NCBI RefSeq assembly: GCF_900188115.1
Contig: NZ_FZNW01000020.1
Coordinates: 38,426-102,425, forward strand
Direction of reading: 5' to 3'
DNA: 64,000 nucleotides
Source: Haloechinothrix alba
GTDB lineage: Bacteria; Actinomycetota; Actinomycetes; Mycobacteriales; Pseudonocardiaceae
Below are positions 16,937 to 25,851 of this stretch, piece after piece. A program made the position numbers and the translations under genes. The notes under the pieces are model-generated. The model saw nothing but the letters and a program-made list of their open reading frames with translations. It did not search any database and was not told the origin of the DNA. Position 1 is the first letter of the stretch. Each line of letters opens with the position of its first letter.

Positions 16937-19165
16937 TCAGTGCCGCCGTTCGAACCGGCGCAGGCGCAGCGCGTTGAGCACGACGCTGATGCTGGACAGC
17001 GCCATCGCGGCTCCCGCGACCATCGGGTTGAGCAGCGCGGCTGCCGCCGCGGGTATGGCCAGGACGTTGTAGCCGAAGGCCCACCCGAGGTTCTGCTGGA
17101 TCGTGCGGTAGGTGCGCCGCGCCAGCCGGATCGACTGGGGAACTCCGTGCAGGTCGCTGCGCATCAGGGTGATGTCGCTCGACTCGATGGCGACGTCGGT
17201 GCCTGTCCCGATCGCGATTCCCAGGTCCGCCTGGACGAGCGCGGGGGCGTCGTTGATGCCGTCGCCGACCATCGCCACAACCGCGCCCTCCGACTGCAGC
17301 CGCTCGATCTCGGCTCTCTTGTCACCGGGGTGCACCTCGGCGAGCACCCGATCGATGCCGACGGTGCGGGCGATGGCCTCAGCCGTGCGGCTGTTGTCCC
17401 CGGTCAGCATCGCCACCGACATCCCGATGTCGTGCAGTTCGGCGATGGTGGCTGCCGCGTTGTCCTTGACGGTGTCGGCCATCGCGACCGCACCACGCAC
17501 CCGGCCCTGCCAGCCGGCGAGCACGACCGTCTTGCCGTCGTCCTCCAACCGCAGGATGGCCTCCTCGACCTCCTCCGGCACGGTCATGCCCTGCTCGACG
17601 AGCCAGGACCGCCTGCCGACCAGCACGGTCGTGCCGTCCACGTCGGCACGCACGCCTTGCCCGGTCGGTGCGTCGAAACCGTGCGCCGTCGGCAGCTCGC
17701 CGAGGCGCTGCGCCGCCACCGCCGCAAGGGCGCGCCCGATGGGGTGCTCGCTGCCGGCCTCGACCGCTCCGGCGCGGCGCAGGACCTCGTTGTCGTCGCC
17801 CCCTTCCGCGGCGACGATGTCGGTGATCGTCATCTCGCCGTGCGTGAGGGTGCCCGTCTTGTCGAAGACGACCGTGGTGATCTGCTTGGTGCGCTCCAGT
17901 GTCTCGATGCGCTTGATCAACACACCCAGCTCGGCGCCGCGGCCGGTACCGACCATGATCGCGATCGGCGTGGCCAGGCCGAGCGCGCACGGGCAGGCGA
18001 TGATGAGCACGGCCACCGCGGCGACGAGGCCGCTGACCGGGTCGCCTGCCAGCACCGTCCATCCCAGTAACGCCCCGAGCGCGACCACGATCACGGCAGG
18101 GACGAACACCGCCGAGATGCGGTCTGCGAGACGCTGCATGGGTGCCTTGCCGCTCTGCGCATCCTGGACCATGCGCACGATCCGGGAGAGCGCGGTGTCG
18201 GCGCCCACGGCGGTCGCGCGCACGGTGAGCACCCCACTGGTGTTGATCGTGGCACCCGTGGCGATGTCACCGGCGGTTTTCTCCACAGGGACCGACTCAC
18301 CCGTCAGCATCGACTCGTCGACAGCGCTGACCCCGTCGACGACCTCCCCGTCGGTGGGGATCTTCTCGCCGGGGCGGACCAGCATGTGATCACCGATCGC
18401 CAGCGACTCGACGGGGACGGTGACCTCGGCGCCGTCCCGCAGCACGGTGGCCTCCTTGGCGCCGAGCTCGAGCAGCGCGGTGATGGCCCGGCCCGCTCGC
18501 CTGCGTGCCCGGGCCTCGAAGTACCGGCCGAGCGCCAGCGCGGCCACGATGAACGTCGCGACCTCGAAGTACAGGAAGCCGCCCGCGAACAGTGCGACGA
18601 CGGAGTAGCCGAAGGCAGCAAGCGTACCCAGCCCGATCAGGGTGTCCATGTTCGCCGAGCGCTGCAGGGCACGCTGGACCATGCCCCTCAGGAAGGGCCA
18701 GCCGACCCAGAACTGCACCGGGATCGTCAGCGCGAGCTGTGTCCACCGCGCGGCGGGATGCTCGCCCAGCTCGCCTGCGAACATCGCCAGCCACAGCACG
18801 ATCGCCGTCAGCGGCACGGCAACGATCGTGCGGTAGAACCACATGCGCTGTTCGGCGGCTTCGGGGTCGCCGTCCGGCTCCGGGTGCTCCGTATCGATGG
18901 TGCGCAGCTCGTACCCCATATCCGAGACCACGCGCTGCAAGCCGGGCACATCCAGCTCGCCGGACTCGGCGACCAGCGTTGCCCGCTTGCTCGCGAAGTT
19001 GACCTCCGCCTCGGCGACCCCGGGTTGCTTCGCGAGCTTCTTCTGTACCCGTGCCGCGCACGAACCGCAGGTCATGCCCTCGACGAGCAACTCGACGCCG
19101 GTACCGCTCCCGCTGCGGCGAGCACCGCCGGCCGGCGCGTGCTGCTCGGTGTGCTCGGATGTCAT
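16937..19165 (-). CDS. copA: Copper-exporting P1B-type ATPase
   Basis: Pumps Cu(I) out of the cytoplasm. The 742-residue protein has an N-terminal heavy-metal-associated domain ([11 protein letters not shown], CxxC), eight expected membrane segments including the CPC metal site ([11 protein letters not shown]), the phosphorylation loop DKTGTLT, the SEHPIG motif of P1B ATPases and [12 protein letters not shown]. The CPC and the tail [10 protein letters not shown] and [17 protein letters not shown] identify a Cu(I) exporter (P1B-1). It overlaps csoR by four bases, indicating translational coupling and copper-responsive control. Confidence 0.96.
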   Translation of the reverse strand: MTSEHTEQHAPAGGARRSGSGTGVELLVEGMTCGSCAARVQKKLAKQPGVAEAEVNFASKRATLVAESGELDVPGLQRVVSDMGYELRTIDTEHPEPDGDPEAAEQRMWFYRTIVAVPLTAIVLWLAMFAGELGEHPAARWTQLALTIPVQFWVGWPFLRGMVQRALQRSANMDTLIGLGTLAAFGYSVVALFAGGFLYFEVATFIVAALALGRYFEARARRRAGRAITALLELGAKEATVLRDGAEVTVPVESLAIGDHMLVRPGEKIPTDGEVVDGVSAVDESMLTGESVPVEKTAGDIATGATINTSGVLTVRATAVGADTALSRIVRMVQDAQSGKAPMQRLADRISAVFVPAVIVVALGALLGWTVLAGDPVSGLVAAVAVLIIACPCALGLATPIAIMVGTGRGAELGVLIKRIETLERTKQITTVVFDKTGTLTHGEMTITDIVAAEGGDDNEVLRRAGAVEAGSEHPIGRALAAVAAQRLGELPTAHGFDAPTGQGVRADVDGTTVLVGRRSWLVEQGMTVPEEVEEAILRLEDDGKTVVLAGWQGRVRGAVAMADTVKDNAAATIAELHDIGMSVAMLTGDNSRTAEAIARTVGIDRVLAEVHPGDKRAEIERLQSEGAVVAMVGDGINDAPALVQADLGIAIGTGTDVAIESSDITLMRSDLHGVPQSIRLARRTYRTIQQNLGWAFGYNVLAIPAAAAALLNPMVAGAAMALSSISVVLNALRLRRFERRH

Positions 19166-19479
19166 TCGCCTGCCTCCTTGCCGTTCAGCTCGGCGGCCGG
19201 CCCGGTCAACGCCGGGCTGAACTTGATCGCGTCGACCAGCTCGTCGATCGCCGCCTGGCCGTTACCCCGCAGCACGGCGCTCGAGAAGCACGTCTCCAGG
19301 TGGTTGTGCAGCATCACGCGGTTCGCCCGCTCCATTGAGGACTGCGCCGCGGACAGCTGCTTCATCACGTCGACGCAGTAGGTGTCCTCCTCCAGCATGC
19401 GGATGACGCCGTCCAGGTGACCGCGCACGGTCTTGAGCCGGTTCAGCGCGTCCCGCTTGCGGCTGGTCAGTTCGGTCAC
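19162..19479 (-). CDS. csoR: CsoR-type copper-sensing repressor
   Basis: All-helical repressor that leaves DNA on binding Cu(I). The Cys-His-Cys ligand set is present (YCVDVMKQL, then MLHNHLETC). The GTG at 19479 is chosen since AGGAGG lies six bases upstream; an upstream in-frame GTG at 19512 would put the start too close to the operator. The resulting 105-residue protein has the family's normal length. The four-base overlap with copA makes a csoR-copA operon. Confidence 0.93.
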   Translation of the reverse strand: MTELTSRKRDALNRLKTVRGHLDGVIRMLEEDTYCVDVMKQLSAAQSSMERANRVMLHNHLETCFSSAVLRGNGQAAIDELVDAIKFSPALTGPAAELNGKEAGE

Positions 19480-19522
19480 TGTCGCCTCCTCGCTCGCCGT
19501 TTCGACTCTCACCCTACACCCA

Positions 19523-19573
19523 CCCCACCCGGGGTGGGGTAATCAGGTGAGCAAGCTTACCCGCAGGGGGGTA
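19523..19573. promoter_or_regulatory. CsoR-type operator boxes upstream of csoR-copA
   Basis: Box 1 (19523-19539) is CCCCACCC-G-GGGTGGGG, a perfect inverted repeat. Box 2 (19558-19573) is TACCC-GCAGGG-GGGTA, flanked by a second CCGCAGGGGG. Both resemble the GC-rich, TACCC/GGGTA-edged operators of actinobacterial CsoR, and box 1 ends 44 bases before the chosen csoR start. Confidence 0.65.
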
Positions 19574-19624
19574 TCCGCAGGGGGTGTCCTGGCGAGCCGC
19601 AGGACTCGACGGGCAGGGGTACGC

Positions 19625-20662
19625 TCAGTACGGGTTGGCGCGATCGGCGAACTCGGGGGCCAGCTCCTCGCTACGCTCCTCGGGGAACGATATCGTCGAC
19701 GGATCACCATCGGAGACGTAACGGCGCTGCGGGTCGCGTTCGAAGATGTCGAACCAGTACCCGGAGCCGAAGTCGCCGTCCGGGCCCGAACGGATGCGCG
19801 GGATCGCCACGGGATCGAACTCCGCTGCGAACGGTGACGGCGCCGGGTTGGACCCCACCAGGAGTACCCCCTCATGGCGGTACTCCTGGCCGTCGTGACT
19901 GCCGTACCGTGCCAGCTCGGGCTCGGCGGGCCTCGCGCCGTGCGGCAGCGCCATGGTCGCCACCTCGGCATCCGGTACGACATCCCGGATATGCGCGGCC
20001 CCGGCCGCCAGCTCGGCCTGCACCTCCCTGGCACCGAGCCGGCTCAGGTTGGCGTGCGAGATCGTGTGGTTTCCGATCTCGAATCCCCACTCGTGCAGCT
20101 GGCGTAACAGCTTCTTCCCTCGTTCGGCGGTACCGCCGAAGAGGGACCCTACGACGTAAAATGAACCTGTCGGGGTGAAGCCGGAATGCTCCTCGGCGAA
20201 CTCGCGAAGGATACCAACGGCACTGTCCGAATCGACCTGACCATCGCCGGACATGCCGAACTGCTCCCGAGTCGAGTCGTCGAAGGTCAGCACTACCGGG
20301 GTCGTCCCGGCAGGCACGTCGATCTCACCGCGCACCAGATCGACCGTCCGAATCGGATGGTAATCGTGCTCGTGGAGATAGGCGAGCTCCGCACGGAACT
20401 CGTCCGGGGTGAGGTCGTACTCGCCCCCGCCGTCAGGGAGGATGCGGTGGTACATCAACACGGGGATCTCTCCCAGCTCATTCGCACCGACGTCCGCCGG
20501 CTTCACGTCGGATTCGGGGGGTGCAGTTGACGCGGGGGACCTGGGGGTGGACGGTTCAGCGTGCTGTGTCGACGTCTTTCCGGGTGAAACGTCCTGAGCG
20601 GCCGGACTGCACGCCGCGTGAACGAGGACGAGCAGGGCGATCAGTGGCAGTGGACGGTTCAT
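19625..20662 (-). CDS. Polysaccharide deacetylase lipoprotein
   Basis: A secreted, lipid-anchored carbohydrate esterase of family 4 type, likely removing N-acetyl groups from cell-wall or extracellular glycan. The N-terminal signal ends with lipobox VHAAC (about residue 18), followed by a Ser/Thr/Pro linker to residue 60. The NodB domain shows VLMYHRI, the catalytic and metal region VVLTFDDST (usually TFDDG) and the metal histidines in HTISH. The length of 345 is typical. Its start overlaps that of the divergent glycosidase gene, so the two share a promoter region inside each other's 5' ends. Confidence 0.9.
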   Translation of the reverse strand: MNRPLPLIALLVLVHAACSPAAQDVSPGKTSTQHAEPSTPRSPASTAPPESDVKPADVGANELGEIPVLMYHRILPDGGGEYDLTPDEFRAELAYLHEHDYHPIRTVDLVRGEIDVPAGTTPVVLTFDDSTREQFGMSGDGQVDSDSAVGILREFAEEHSGFTPTGSFYVVGSLFGGTAERGKKLLRQLHEWGFEIGNHTISHANLSRLGAREVQAELAAGAAHIRDVVPDAEVATMALPHGARPAEPELARYGSHDGQEYRHEGVLLVGSNPAPSPFAAEFDPVAIPRIRSGPDGDFGSGYWFDIFERDPQRRYVSDGDPSTISFPEERSEELAPEFADRANPY

Positions 20663-22317
20663 CCGCGACTCCTCGCGTGCGCTATGGGGTTCTCACGGCC
20701 GCCCTCGCTGTCGCCGGCTGTACGAGCCCGGCCGCGCAGGAGGCCGACCTGACCTTCGGTGGCTCCGGGAACGACCTGGTCATCGGGCCTGAAGATCGTA
20801 ATGACATTCATTTTACTGTCGCTGTGAACCCGCAGGGCGAGCTCGACGACCTCCGGTTGGTACTCGACGACATCGGCGACGTCACCGCCGAGGCCGCCGG
20901 AACGGACGGGTCGCTGCGGTACGAGCCACCGGCTGACCTGGCCGATGGCGACTACACGCTCTCCGTGGTCGAGGCGAGCGATATCGCCGACGCGGAGTCC
21001 GGCGAGCTCACCGAGAACGCCACGGTGCACCATGCGTGGCGGTTCGAAGTCGACACTGCTCCTCCCCCGCTGGAAATCACCGAACCGGAGCAGTCGGGGT
21101 TACTGAGCGAAGATGCGGCGCTGGCCGGAACCACTGAGCCCGGGGCACGCGTGTTCGTCGACGAGGCCGAGGTGGACGTATCCGAGGACGGCAGCTTCGG
21201 CGCCGATCCCGGTATCGAGACCGGCGAGTCCGGCGAGGTGACGGTGCGCGCGGTCGACCCGGCCGGAAACTCCACTCGCGACACGGTCGAGCTGACCGTG
21301 ATGCCCCCGGCTGTCGACGCGGAGGAGGTGCGCGGTGTGCACGTCTCGCCACATGCCTGGGCCACGCCGAGCTTCCGTGACCGCGTCCTGGACATGGCCG
21401 AGGCCGGGAAGATCAACACCGTCCAGCTCGACCTCAAGGACGAGTCGGGAGAGATCGGCTACCACAGCGAGGTGCCACTCGCCCGGGACTGCGGCGCCGT
21501 CAGTGGCGTGTACGACCTCACCGAGGCCATCGCCGAGCTGCACGACCGCGGCGTGCACGTCGTCGGCCGCGTCGTGGCCTTCCGGGACGCGAAGCTGGCC
21601 GAGCACGCCTGGTCGAACGGCGAGCGCGACCGGGTGATCCAGACTCCCGGCGGTGGCCGTTACGCGGGCTACGGTGGGTTCACCAGCTTCGCCGACCCCG
21701 ACGTCCGCACCTACAACCTGGATATCGCCGAGGAGGCAGCCGCAGCGGGCGTCGACGCCGTCCTGTGGGACTACATCCGGCGCCCCGACGGGGATGTGCG
21801 GAACCTGGTCGTGCCCGGTGTGAACGACACGGACAGCGACGATGACACCGAGGACGTCGAGGACGCCATGGCGGAAGCCGTCGTCGACTTCACCGAACAG
21901 GCCGCCGAGCGGCTGACGCCGTACCAGGTCGACCACGGGGTGTCGGTATACGGGATCGCCGCCACCCGACCGCACGAGATCGCCCAGGACATCCCGGCGA
22001 TGGCCGAGCACGTAGACTACGTCTCCCCCATGGTCTACCCCTCGCACTGGGGGCCCGGTGAGTACGACGTGGCCGAGCCCAACCGGCAACCCTACGAGAT
22101 CGTCCACCGTTCGCTGGAGGACTTCCTCGAACAGGTCGACGGGACAGGCGCCCGGGTCGTCCCCTGGCTGGAGGACACCAACTACCGGGCGTGGGACCGC
22201 GCCGAGAAGGTGCGTCAGCAGATCGCGGCCGCCGAGGACCACGACATCGACGAGTGGCTGATGTGGGATCCGCAGGTGCGCTACACCCTGGAGGCATACC
22301 CGGACCGGGACGGGTGA
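20650..22317 (+). CDS. DUF4015 glycosidase-like lipoprotein with Ig-like domains
   Basis: A 555-residue exported protein. The lipobox LAVAGC (about residue 22) follows a short signal. Residues about 30-125 and 135-220 look like beta-sandwich (Ig-like) modules (TLSVVEASDIADAESGEL; AGTTEPGARVFVDEAEVDVS). The remainder is the DUF4015 TIM-barrel, starting EEVRGVHVSPHAWATPSFRD, with VQLDLKDESGEIGY, WDYIRRP and YVSPMVYPSHW. DUF4015 is a presumed glycoside hydrolase family with unknown substrate. GTG at 20650 or 20644 is likely. Divergence from a polysaccharide deacetylase lipoprotein suggests joint action on one glycan. Confidence 0.85.
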   Translation: MDGSSATPRVRYGVLTAALAVAGCTSPAAQEADLTFGGSGNDLVIGPEDRNDIHFTVAVNPQGELDDLRLVLDDIGDVTAEAAGTDGSLRYEPPADLADGDYTLSVVEASDIADAESGELTENATVHHAWRFEVDTAPPPLEITEPEQSGLLSEDAALAGTTEPGARVFVDEAEVDVSEDGSFGADPGIETGESGEVTVRAVDPAGNSTRDTVELTVMPPAVDAEEVRGVHVSPHAWATPSFRDRVLDMAEAGKINTVQLDLKDESGEIGYHSEVPLARDCGAVSGVYDLTEAIAELHDRGVHVVGRVVAFRDAKLAEHAWSNGERDRVIQTPGGGRYAGYGGFTSFADPDVRTYNLDIAEEAAAAGVDAVLWDYIRRPDGDVRNLVVPGVNDTDSDDDTEDVEDAMAEAVVDFTEQAAERLTPYQVDHGVSVYGIAATRPHEIAQDIPAMAEHVDYVSPMVYPSHWGPGEYDVAEPNRQPYEIVHRSLEDFLEQVDGTGARVVPWLEDTNYRAWDRAEKVRQQIAAAEDHDIDEWLMWDPQVRYTLEAYPDRDG

Positions 22318-22403
22318 CGGTCGCTTCCTGCGCATTCGGCACCCGCACGCGGCCCCACCCTGCTAACCTGTCCCGCGTCACGTCAGGGACCCGAGGGGGA
22401 TGC

Positions 22404-22724
22404 GTGTCGGACGGTTTCGAGGTCGAGCAGCTGTCGAACCTCGCGGAGACCGGCGCCGAGTTCGTGGAGCTCGCCGACGCCGCCGCGGCGGCGCACGCCG
22501 AGTTCACCGGCAACGTCCAGCGCCACGAGGGCACCAACAGCGGGTTCGCCACCACAAGCAGGCTCGGCACGGTGGCCGGTATGTGGGGATACCAGATCGA
22601 CGACCTGTCCAAACGCACCGCGGTCACCGGCGGCCTGCTGCAGGACAGCCACGACTCCTATGAGGAGTTGGAGGCCGCGGTCGTGGAGTCGCTCGACCGC
22701 GCCGACGGCGACGGTGGTGGGTGA
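22404..22724 (+). CDS. EspC-like small type VII secretion-associated protein
   Basis: A 106-residue, mainly helical acidic protein (FEVEQLSNLAETGAEFVELA, then GMWGYQIDDLSKRT) resembling the EspC/ESX-excreted family (PF10824-type). The GTG at 22404 is preceded by GAGGGGGA. Its stop overlaps the start of the WxG-bearing hydrolase gene (TGATG), so the two are translationally coupled; small helical partners like this typically pair with ESX substrates. No ESX machinery gene (eccC and so on) is in the window. Confidence 0.75.
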   Translation: MSDGFEVEQLSNLAETGAEFVELADAAAAAHAEFTGNVQRHEGTNSGFATTSRLGTVAGMWGYQIDDLSKRTAVTGGLLQDSHDSYEELEAAVVESLDRADGDGGG

Positions 22725-24352
22725 TGGTCTCGTTCAGCGATCTGTGGGACGCGGACCCGAGCGCGTACGACGACATCGCCGATCAGTGGGCACGTCTGGC
22801 AGGTGAGCTCGACGCCACCGCGCGGGACATCAAGCGAGCAGCGGGCGGGCTGGACGGCTGGTCCGGTGACGCCGCCGACATGGCCCGCGAGCACATCGTC
22901 GACGTGCGTTCGGGCTACGACACCGCCGCCGAGTACATCGACAGGATTCCCGGCGTGCTGCGGACGCTCTCCGATGCGGTAACGGACGCGCAGGAGCGGG
23001 TGAACAGGGCCGTCGACACCGCAGAGGCACGCGACAAGGTGCATGTGGACCGGGCTACCGGCACGGTCAGCACACCCTCCGGCGTCGCGCCGGGCGACAT
23101 GCGCACCGATGAGCAGCTCGCCGCGGACCGGGAGCTGGTCACCGAGCTCAACGAGGCCATAACCGCAGCCGTCGCCGACGCCACCGAGGCCGACCGGGTG
23201 GCCTACCGGCAGCTCGGCGACCTGATGCCCGACGACGCCGGATTGAGTTCCGAGGCAGTCGGATCCGGCAACATCGTCACCCCGAGCGAGCTGCCGCAGG
23301 ACGACTGGTCGGCGGCCGAGGTCAAGAACTGGTGGGACGAGCTGACTCCGATGCAGCAGGAGTCGGCGATCTACACCCACGGGGACAGCATCGGGAGCAT
23401 GGACGGCATCCCGGTCGAGGCGCGGGACCGCGCCAACCGCATTCGCTTCGCCGACGAGTACGCCGACCTCGACGCGCGCCGCGAAGCGCTGATCGCCCTC
23501 GGTGACGACCGTTCCCTGACCCAGGACAACGAGCTGCGCGAGCTCAACGACGTCTACGAGGGGATGGACGCGATCAAGGAGCGTCTGGAGCGCGAGCCGA
23601 CCGGGAACGCGCCGCAGGCCTACCTGCTGGACTTCGAGACCGAGGGCAACGGGCGTGGCATCGTGGCCACCGGCAACCCCGACACCGCAGACAACACGGT
23701 GACCAACGTGCCGGGGACAGGCTCGGGGCTGAGCTCGATGCCCGGCGAGCTGAGCAAGGCCGACAGTATCCTGGAGGCTGCCGGGCAGTACTCGAGCGGA
23801 GAGACCGCCGCGGTGACCTGGATCGGTTACGACGCCCCGCAGGACGTGCTCTTCGAAGCGCCACGCGAGTCCTACGCCGGCGAGGCCGCGCCCGATCTCG
23901 CCAGTTTCCAGAACGGGCTCGCCGCCACCCATGAGGGCGGCGGCGGGCACAACACCGTGATCGGGCACAGCTACGGCTCCACGGTGGTCGGGCACACCGC
24001 CCGCGACCACGGGTTGCCGGTGGACAACATGGTCTTTCTCGGCAGCCCCGGCGTCGGTGTCGACCACGCCGGCGAGCTCGACATCGACCCGGAGAACGTC
24101 TACGCAAGCACCGCGGAGAACGACATCATCCGTGCGGGTGCCGCCGTTTCACACGGATTGGGGGACTCTCCGATCGACGAGGACTTCGGCGCCGTGGAGT
24201 TCCGGTCCGACCCGGGCACCGAGGGCCTTGGTCCGCTCGGCTCCACGGACGCCCACTCCGAGTACTGGGACCGGCAGAACGAGTCCCTGAAGAACCTGGG
24301 CCGGATCGTGACCGGCCGGGACAACAGCACCCTGACCACTCCCACGGAATAG
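22724..24352 (+). CDS. Putative type VII-exported DUF1023 alpha/beta hydrolase
   Basis: A 542-residue protein with an N-terminal WXG100-like helical hairpin (residues about 1-110, GWSGDAADMAREH with W46-x-G48), a charged middle region, and a C-terminal alpha/beta-hydrolase of the DUF1023 family. The nucleophile elbow is GHSYGS (Ser about residue 416), and TDAHSEYW near residue 510 supplies a plausible catalytic His. No classical signal peptide is seen, consistent with type VII export. A lipase or esterase activity is likely but the substrate is unknown. It starts by TGATG overlap after the EspC-like gene and is followed nine bases later by two lipoprotein genes. Confidence 0.82.
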   Translation: MVSFSDLWDADPSAYDDIADQWARLAGELDATARDIKRAAGGLDGWSGDAADMAREHIVDVRSGYDTAAEYIDRIPGVLRTLSDAVTDAQERVNRAVDTAEARDKVHVDRATGTVSTPSGVAPGDMRTDEQLAADRELVTELNEAITAAVADATEADRVAYRQLGDLMPDDAGLSSEAVGSGNIVTPSELPQDDWSAAEVKNWWDELTPMQQESAIYTHGDSIGSMDGIPVEARDRANRIRFADEYADLDARREALIALGDDRSLTQDNELRELNDVYEGMDAIKERLEREPTGNAPQAYLLDFETEGNGRGIVATGNPDTADNTVTNVPGTGSGLSSMPGELSKADSILEAAGQYSSGETAAVTWIGYDAPQDVLFEAPRESYAGEAAPDLASFQNGLAATHEGGGGHNTVIGHSYGSTVVGHTARDHGLPVDNMVFLGSPGVGVDHAGELDIDPENVYASTAENDIIRAGAAVSHGLGDSPIDEDFGAVEFRSDPGTEGLGPLGSTDAHSEYWDRQNESLKNLGRIVTGRDNSTLTTPTE

Positions 24353-24361
24353 CGCACACCC

Positions 24362-24901
24362 ATGCCGACGACGCCCAGCAGCACCGCTCGCGGGACCGGA
24401 CTCCCGGCCGGCCCCGGCCTGGCGCTGGTCCTGCTGCTGGTGCTGGCAGCCTGCACCGGAGGAACCGCCATGGAGCCCACCCTCACCGAGGAGCAAGCTC
24501 GCGACCGCGCCGAGCAACACATCCAGGACGCCATCACCGTCCTCCCCGACGAGCCCACTCTGAACCTGCTCAGCGACTACTCGGACGAGTGCACCGACCC
24601 CACCGACAACGGCCCCCAGGGTCGTTACCAGGTCGGCAAGACCTACTGGCTCGACGACCTCTCCCCCGAGCGCAACGACGCCTACCTCGACGCCCTCCGC
24701 GCTCACTGGGAGGCCAACAACTACCGCATCAACAGCGACAACCGTCCCGACGACCGCACGATCACGGTTGAGCACAACGAGGACGCCTTCCGCATGTCCG
24801 TCGTGGCACGCCCCGACGACCAACGTCTGTCCCTCGGAGCAGGCTCCCCGTGCATCTGGCCCGAGGGCACCCCGCCCGAGGACGACGAACCCGGCTTCTG
24901 A
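24362..24901 (+). CDS. Lipoprotein, tandem copy 1 (putative immunity-type)
   Basis: A 179-residue lipoprotein: signal with hydrophobic core LALVLLLVLAAC ending in the lipobox LAAC (about residue 31), then an acidic globular domain (TLTEEQARDRAEQHI; YWLDDLSPERNDAYLDAL; TITVEHNEDAFRMSV) ending EPGF. Two cysteines (DECTDP, SPCIWP) may form a disulfide. No family is recognised with certainty. Nine bases separate it from the stop of the DUF1023 gene, so it belongs to that operon. A role as cell-surface protector against the exported hydrolase is an inference from context. Confidence 0.85.
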   Translation: MPTTPSSTARGTGLPAGPGLALVLLLVLAACTGGTAMEPTLTEEQARDRAEQHIQDAITVLPDEPTLNLLSDYSDECTDPTDNGPQGRYQVGKTYWLDDLSPERNDAYLDALRAHWEANNYRINSDNRPDDRTITVEHNEDAFRMSVVARPDDQRLSLGAGSPCIWPEGTPPEDDEPGF

Positions 24902-24948
24902 AGCTCACCGATCGCGATCAGACCGGACACTCCGGACGGCCCACACCC

Positions 24949-25488
24949 ATGCCGACGACGCCCAGCAGCACCGCTCGCGGGACCGGACTCCCGGCCGGCC
25001 CCGGCCTGGCGCTGGTCCTGCTGCTGGTGCTGGCAGCCTGCACCGGAGGATCCGCCATGGAGCCCACCCTCACCGAGGAGCAAGCTCGCGACCGCGCCGA
25101 GCAACACATCCAGGACGCCATCGCCGCCCTCCCCGACGAGCCCACTCTGAACGTGCTCGGTAACCGCACTCCCGAGTGCACCGACCCCACCGACAACGGC
25201 CCCGAGGGTCGCTACTTCGTCACCATCACCTACTGGCTCGACGACCTCTCCCCCGAGCGCAACGACGCCTACCTCGACGCTCTCCACACCCACTGGCGGG
25301 CCAACGACTACCGCATCAACAGCGACAACCGCCCCAACGACCGCACGATCACAGTCGAACACAACGAGGACGCCTTCCGCATGTCCGTCACGGAACGCCC
25401 TGACAACCAACGTCTCTCCCTCGGAGCCTCCTCCCCCTGCATCTGGCCCGAGGGCACCCCGCCCGAGGACGACGAACCCGGCTTCTGA
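24949..25488 (+). CDS. Lipoprotein, tandem copy 2
   Basis: Same length (179 residues) and signal as copy 1. The mature parts agree over most of their length, but differ in four clusters: NLLSDYSDE versus NVLGNRTPE, YQVGKT versus YFVTIT, RAHWEANN versus HTHWRAND, and VVARPDD versus VTERPDN. Both cysteines are kept. It follows copy 1 by 47 bases. The clustered changes suggest diversification of a binding surface after duplication. Confidence 0.85.
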   Translation: MPTTPSSTARGTGLPAGPGLALVLLLVLAACTGGSAMEPTLTEEQARDRAEQHIQDAIAALPDEPTLNVLGNRTPECTDPTDNGPEGRYFVTITYWLDDLSPERNDAYLDALHTHWRANDYRINSDNRPNDRTITVEHNEDAFRMSVTERPDNQRLSLGASSPCIWPEGTPPEDDEPGF

Positions 25489-25607
25489 GGCTCATCGCCG
25501 CGCTGCGGAAACGGCCGGTCAGCGCGCGTACCCGGAGCTCGGGATCGGCACGCTCCCCGCGGCGCGCACCCCGGCGTCTCGCTACGCGGGTCCCGGCGCG
25601 CGGCCGG

Positions 25608-25832
25608 TCACGCTACCGGGTCCTGCGCGGCATCGGCCTGTCCCGCCACGAGGGCGGTTCGGAACGCCTGCCAGGCCGCGGGGTCGAGCAGCAACGCGCC
25701 GCCGTGACGGTTCTTGGAGTCGCGGATCGCGGTGCCACCGGGCAGCAACGCCAGCTCGACGCAGTTGCCGTTCCCGTTGTTAGTGCGGCTGCTGCGGCGC
25801 CACCGTGCCTGGCACAGCTCCGGCGTGGGCAT
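25608..25832 (-). CDS. DUF397 small protein
   Basis: A 74-residue protein of the actinobacterial DUF397 family (WRRSSRTNNGNGNCVELALL, AIRDSKNRHGGALLLDPAAWQAF). Such proteins regularly partner an XRE/DUF5753 regulator and are thought to modulate it, as in the WhiJ-like systems of Streptomyces. The ATG at 25832 begins 19 bases after the regulator's stop, in the same operon. The longer upstream frame overlaps the regulator and is not supported. Confidence 0.9.
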   Translation of the reverse strand: MPTPELCQARWRRSSRTNNGNGNCVELALLPGGTAIRDSKNRHGGALLLDPAAWQAFRTALVAGQADAAQDPVA

Positions 25833-25851
25833 CGGGCACTTCCTTGGACGG

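Larger units (their letters stand above)
24357..25493 (+). repeat. Tandem duplication of a 587-base lipoprotein unit
   Basis: The two lipoprotein genes, their last bases upstream (CACACCCATGCCGACG) and a few bases downstream of the stop (CGGCTTCTGA) recur with an offset of exactly 587 bases. The ends are almost identical and differences cluster in the middle, so this is a recent direct duplication that is diverging. Confidence 0.95.
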
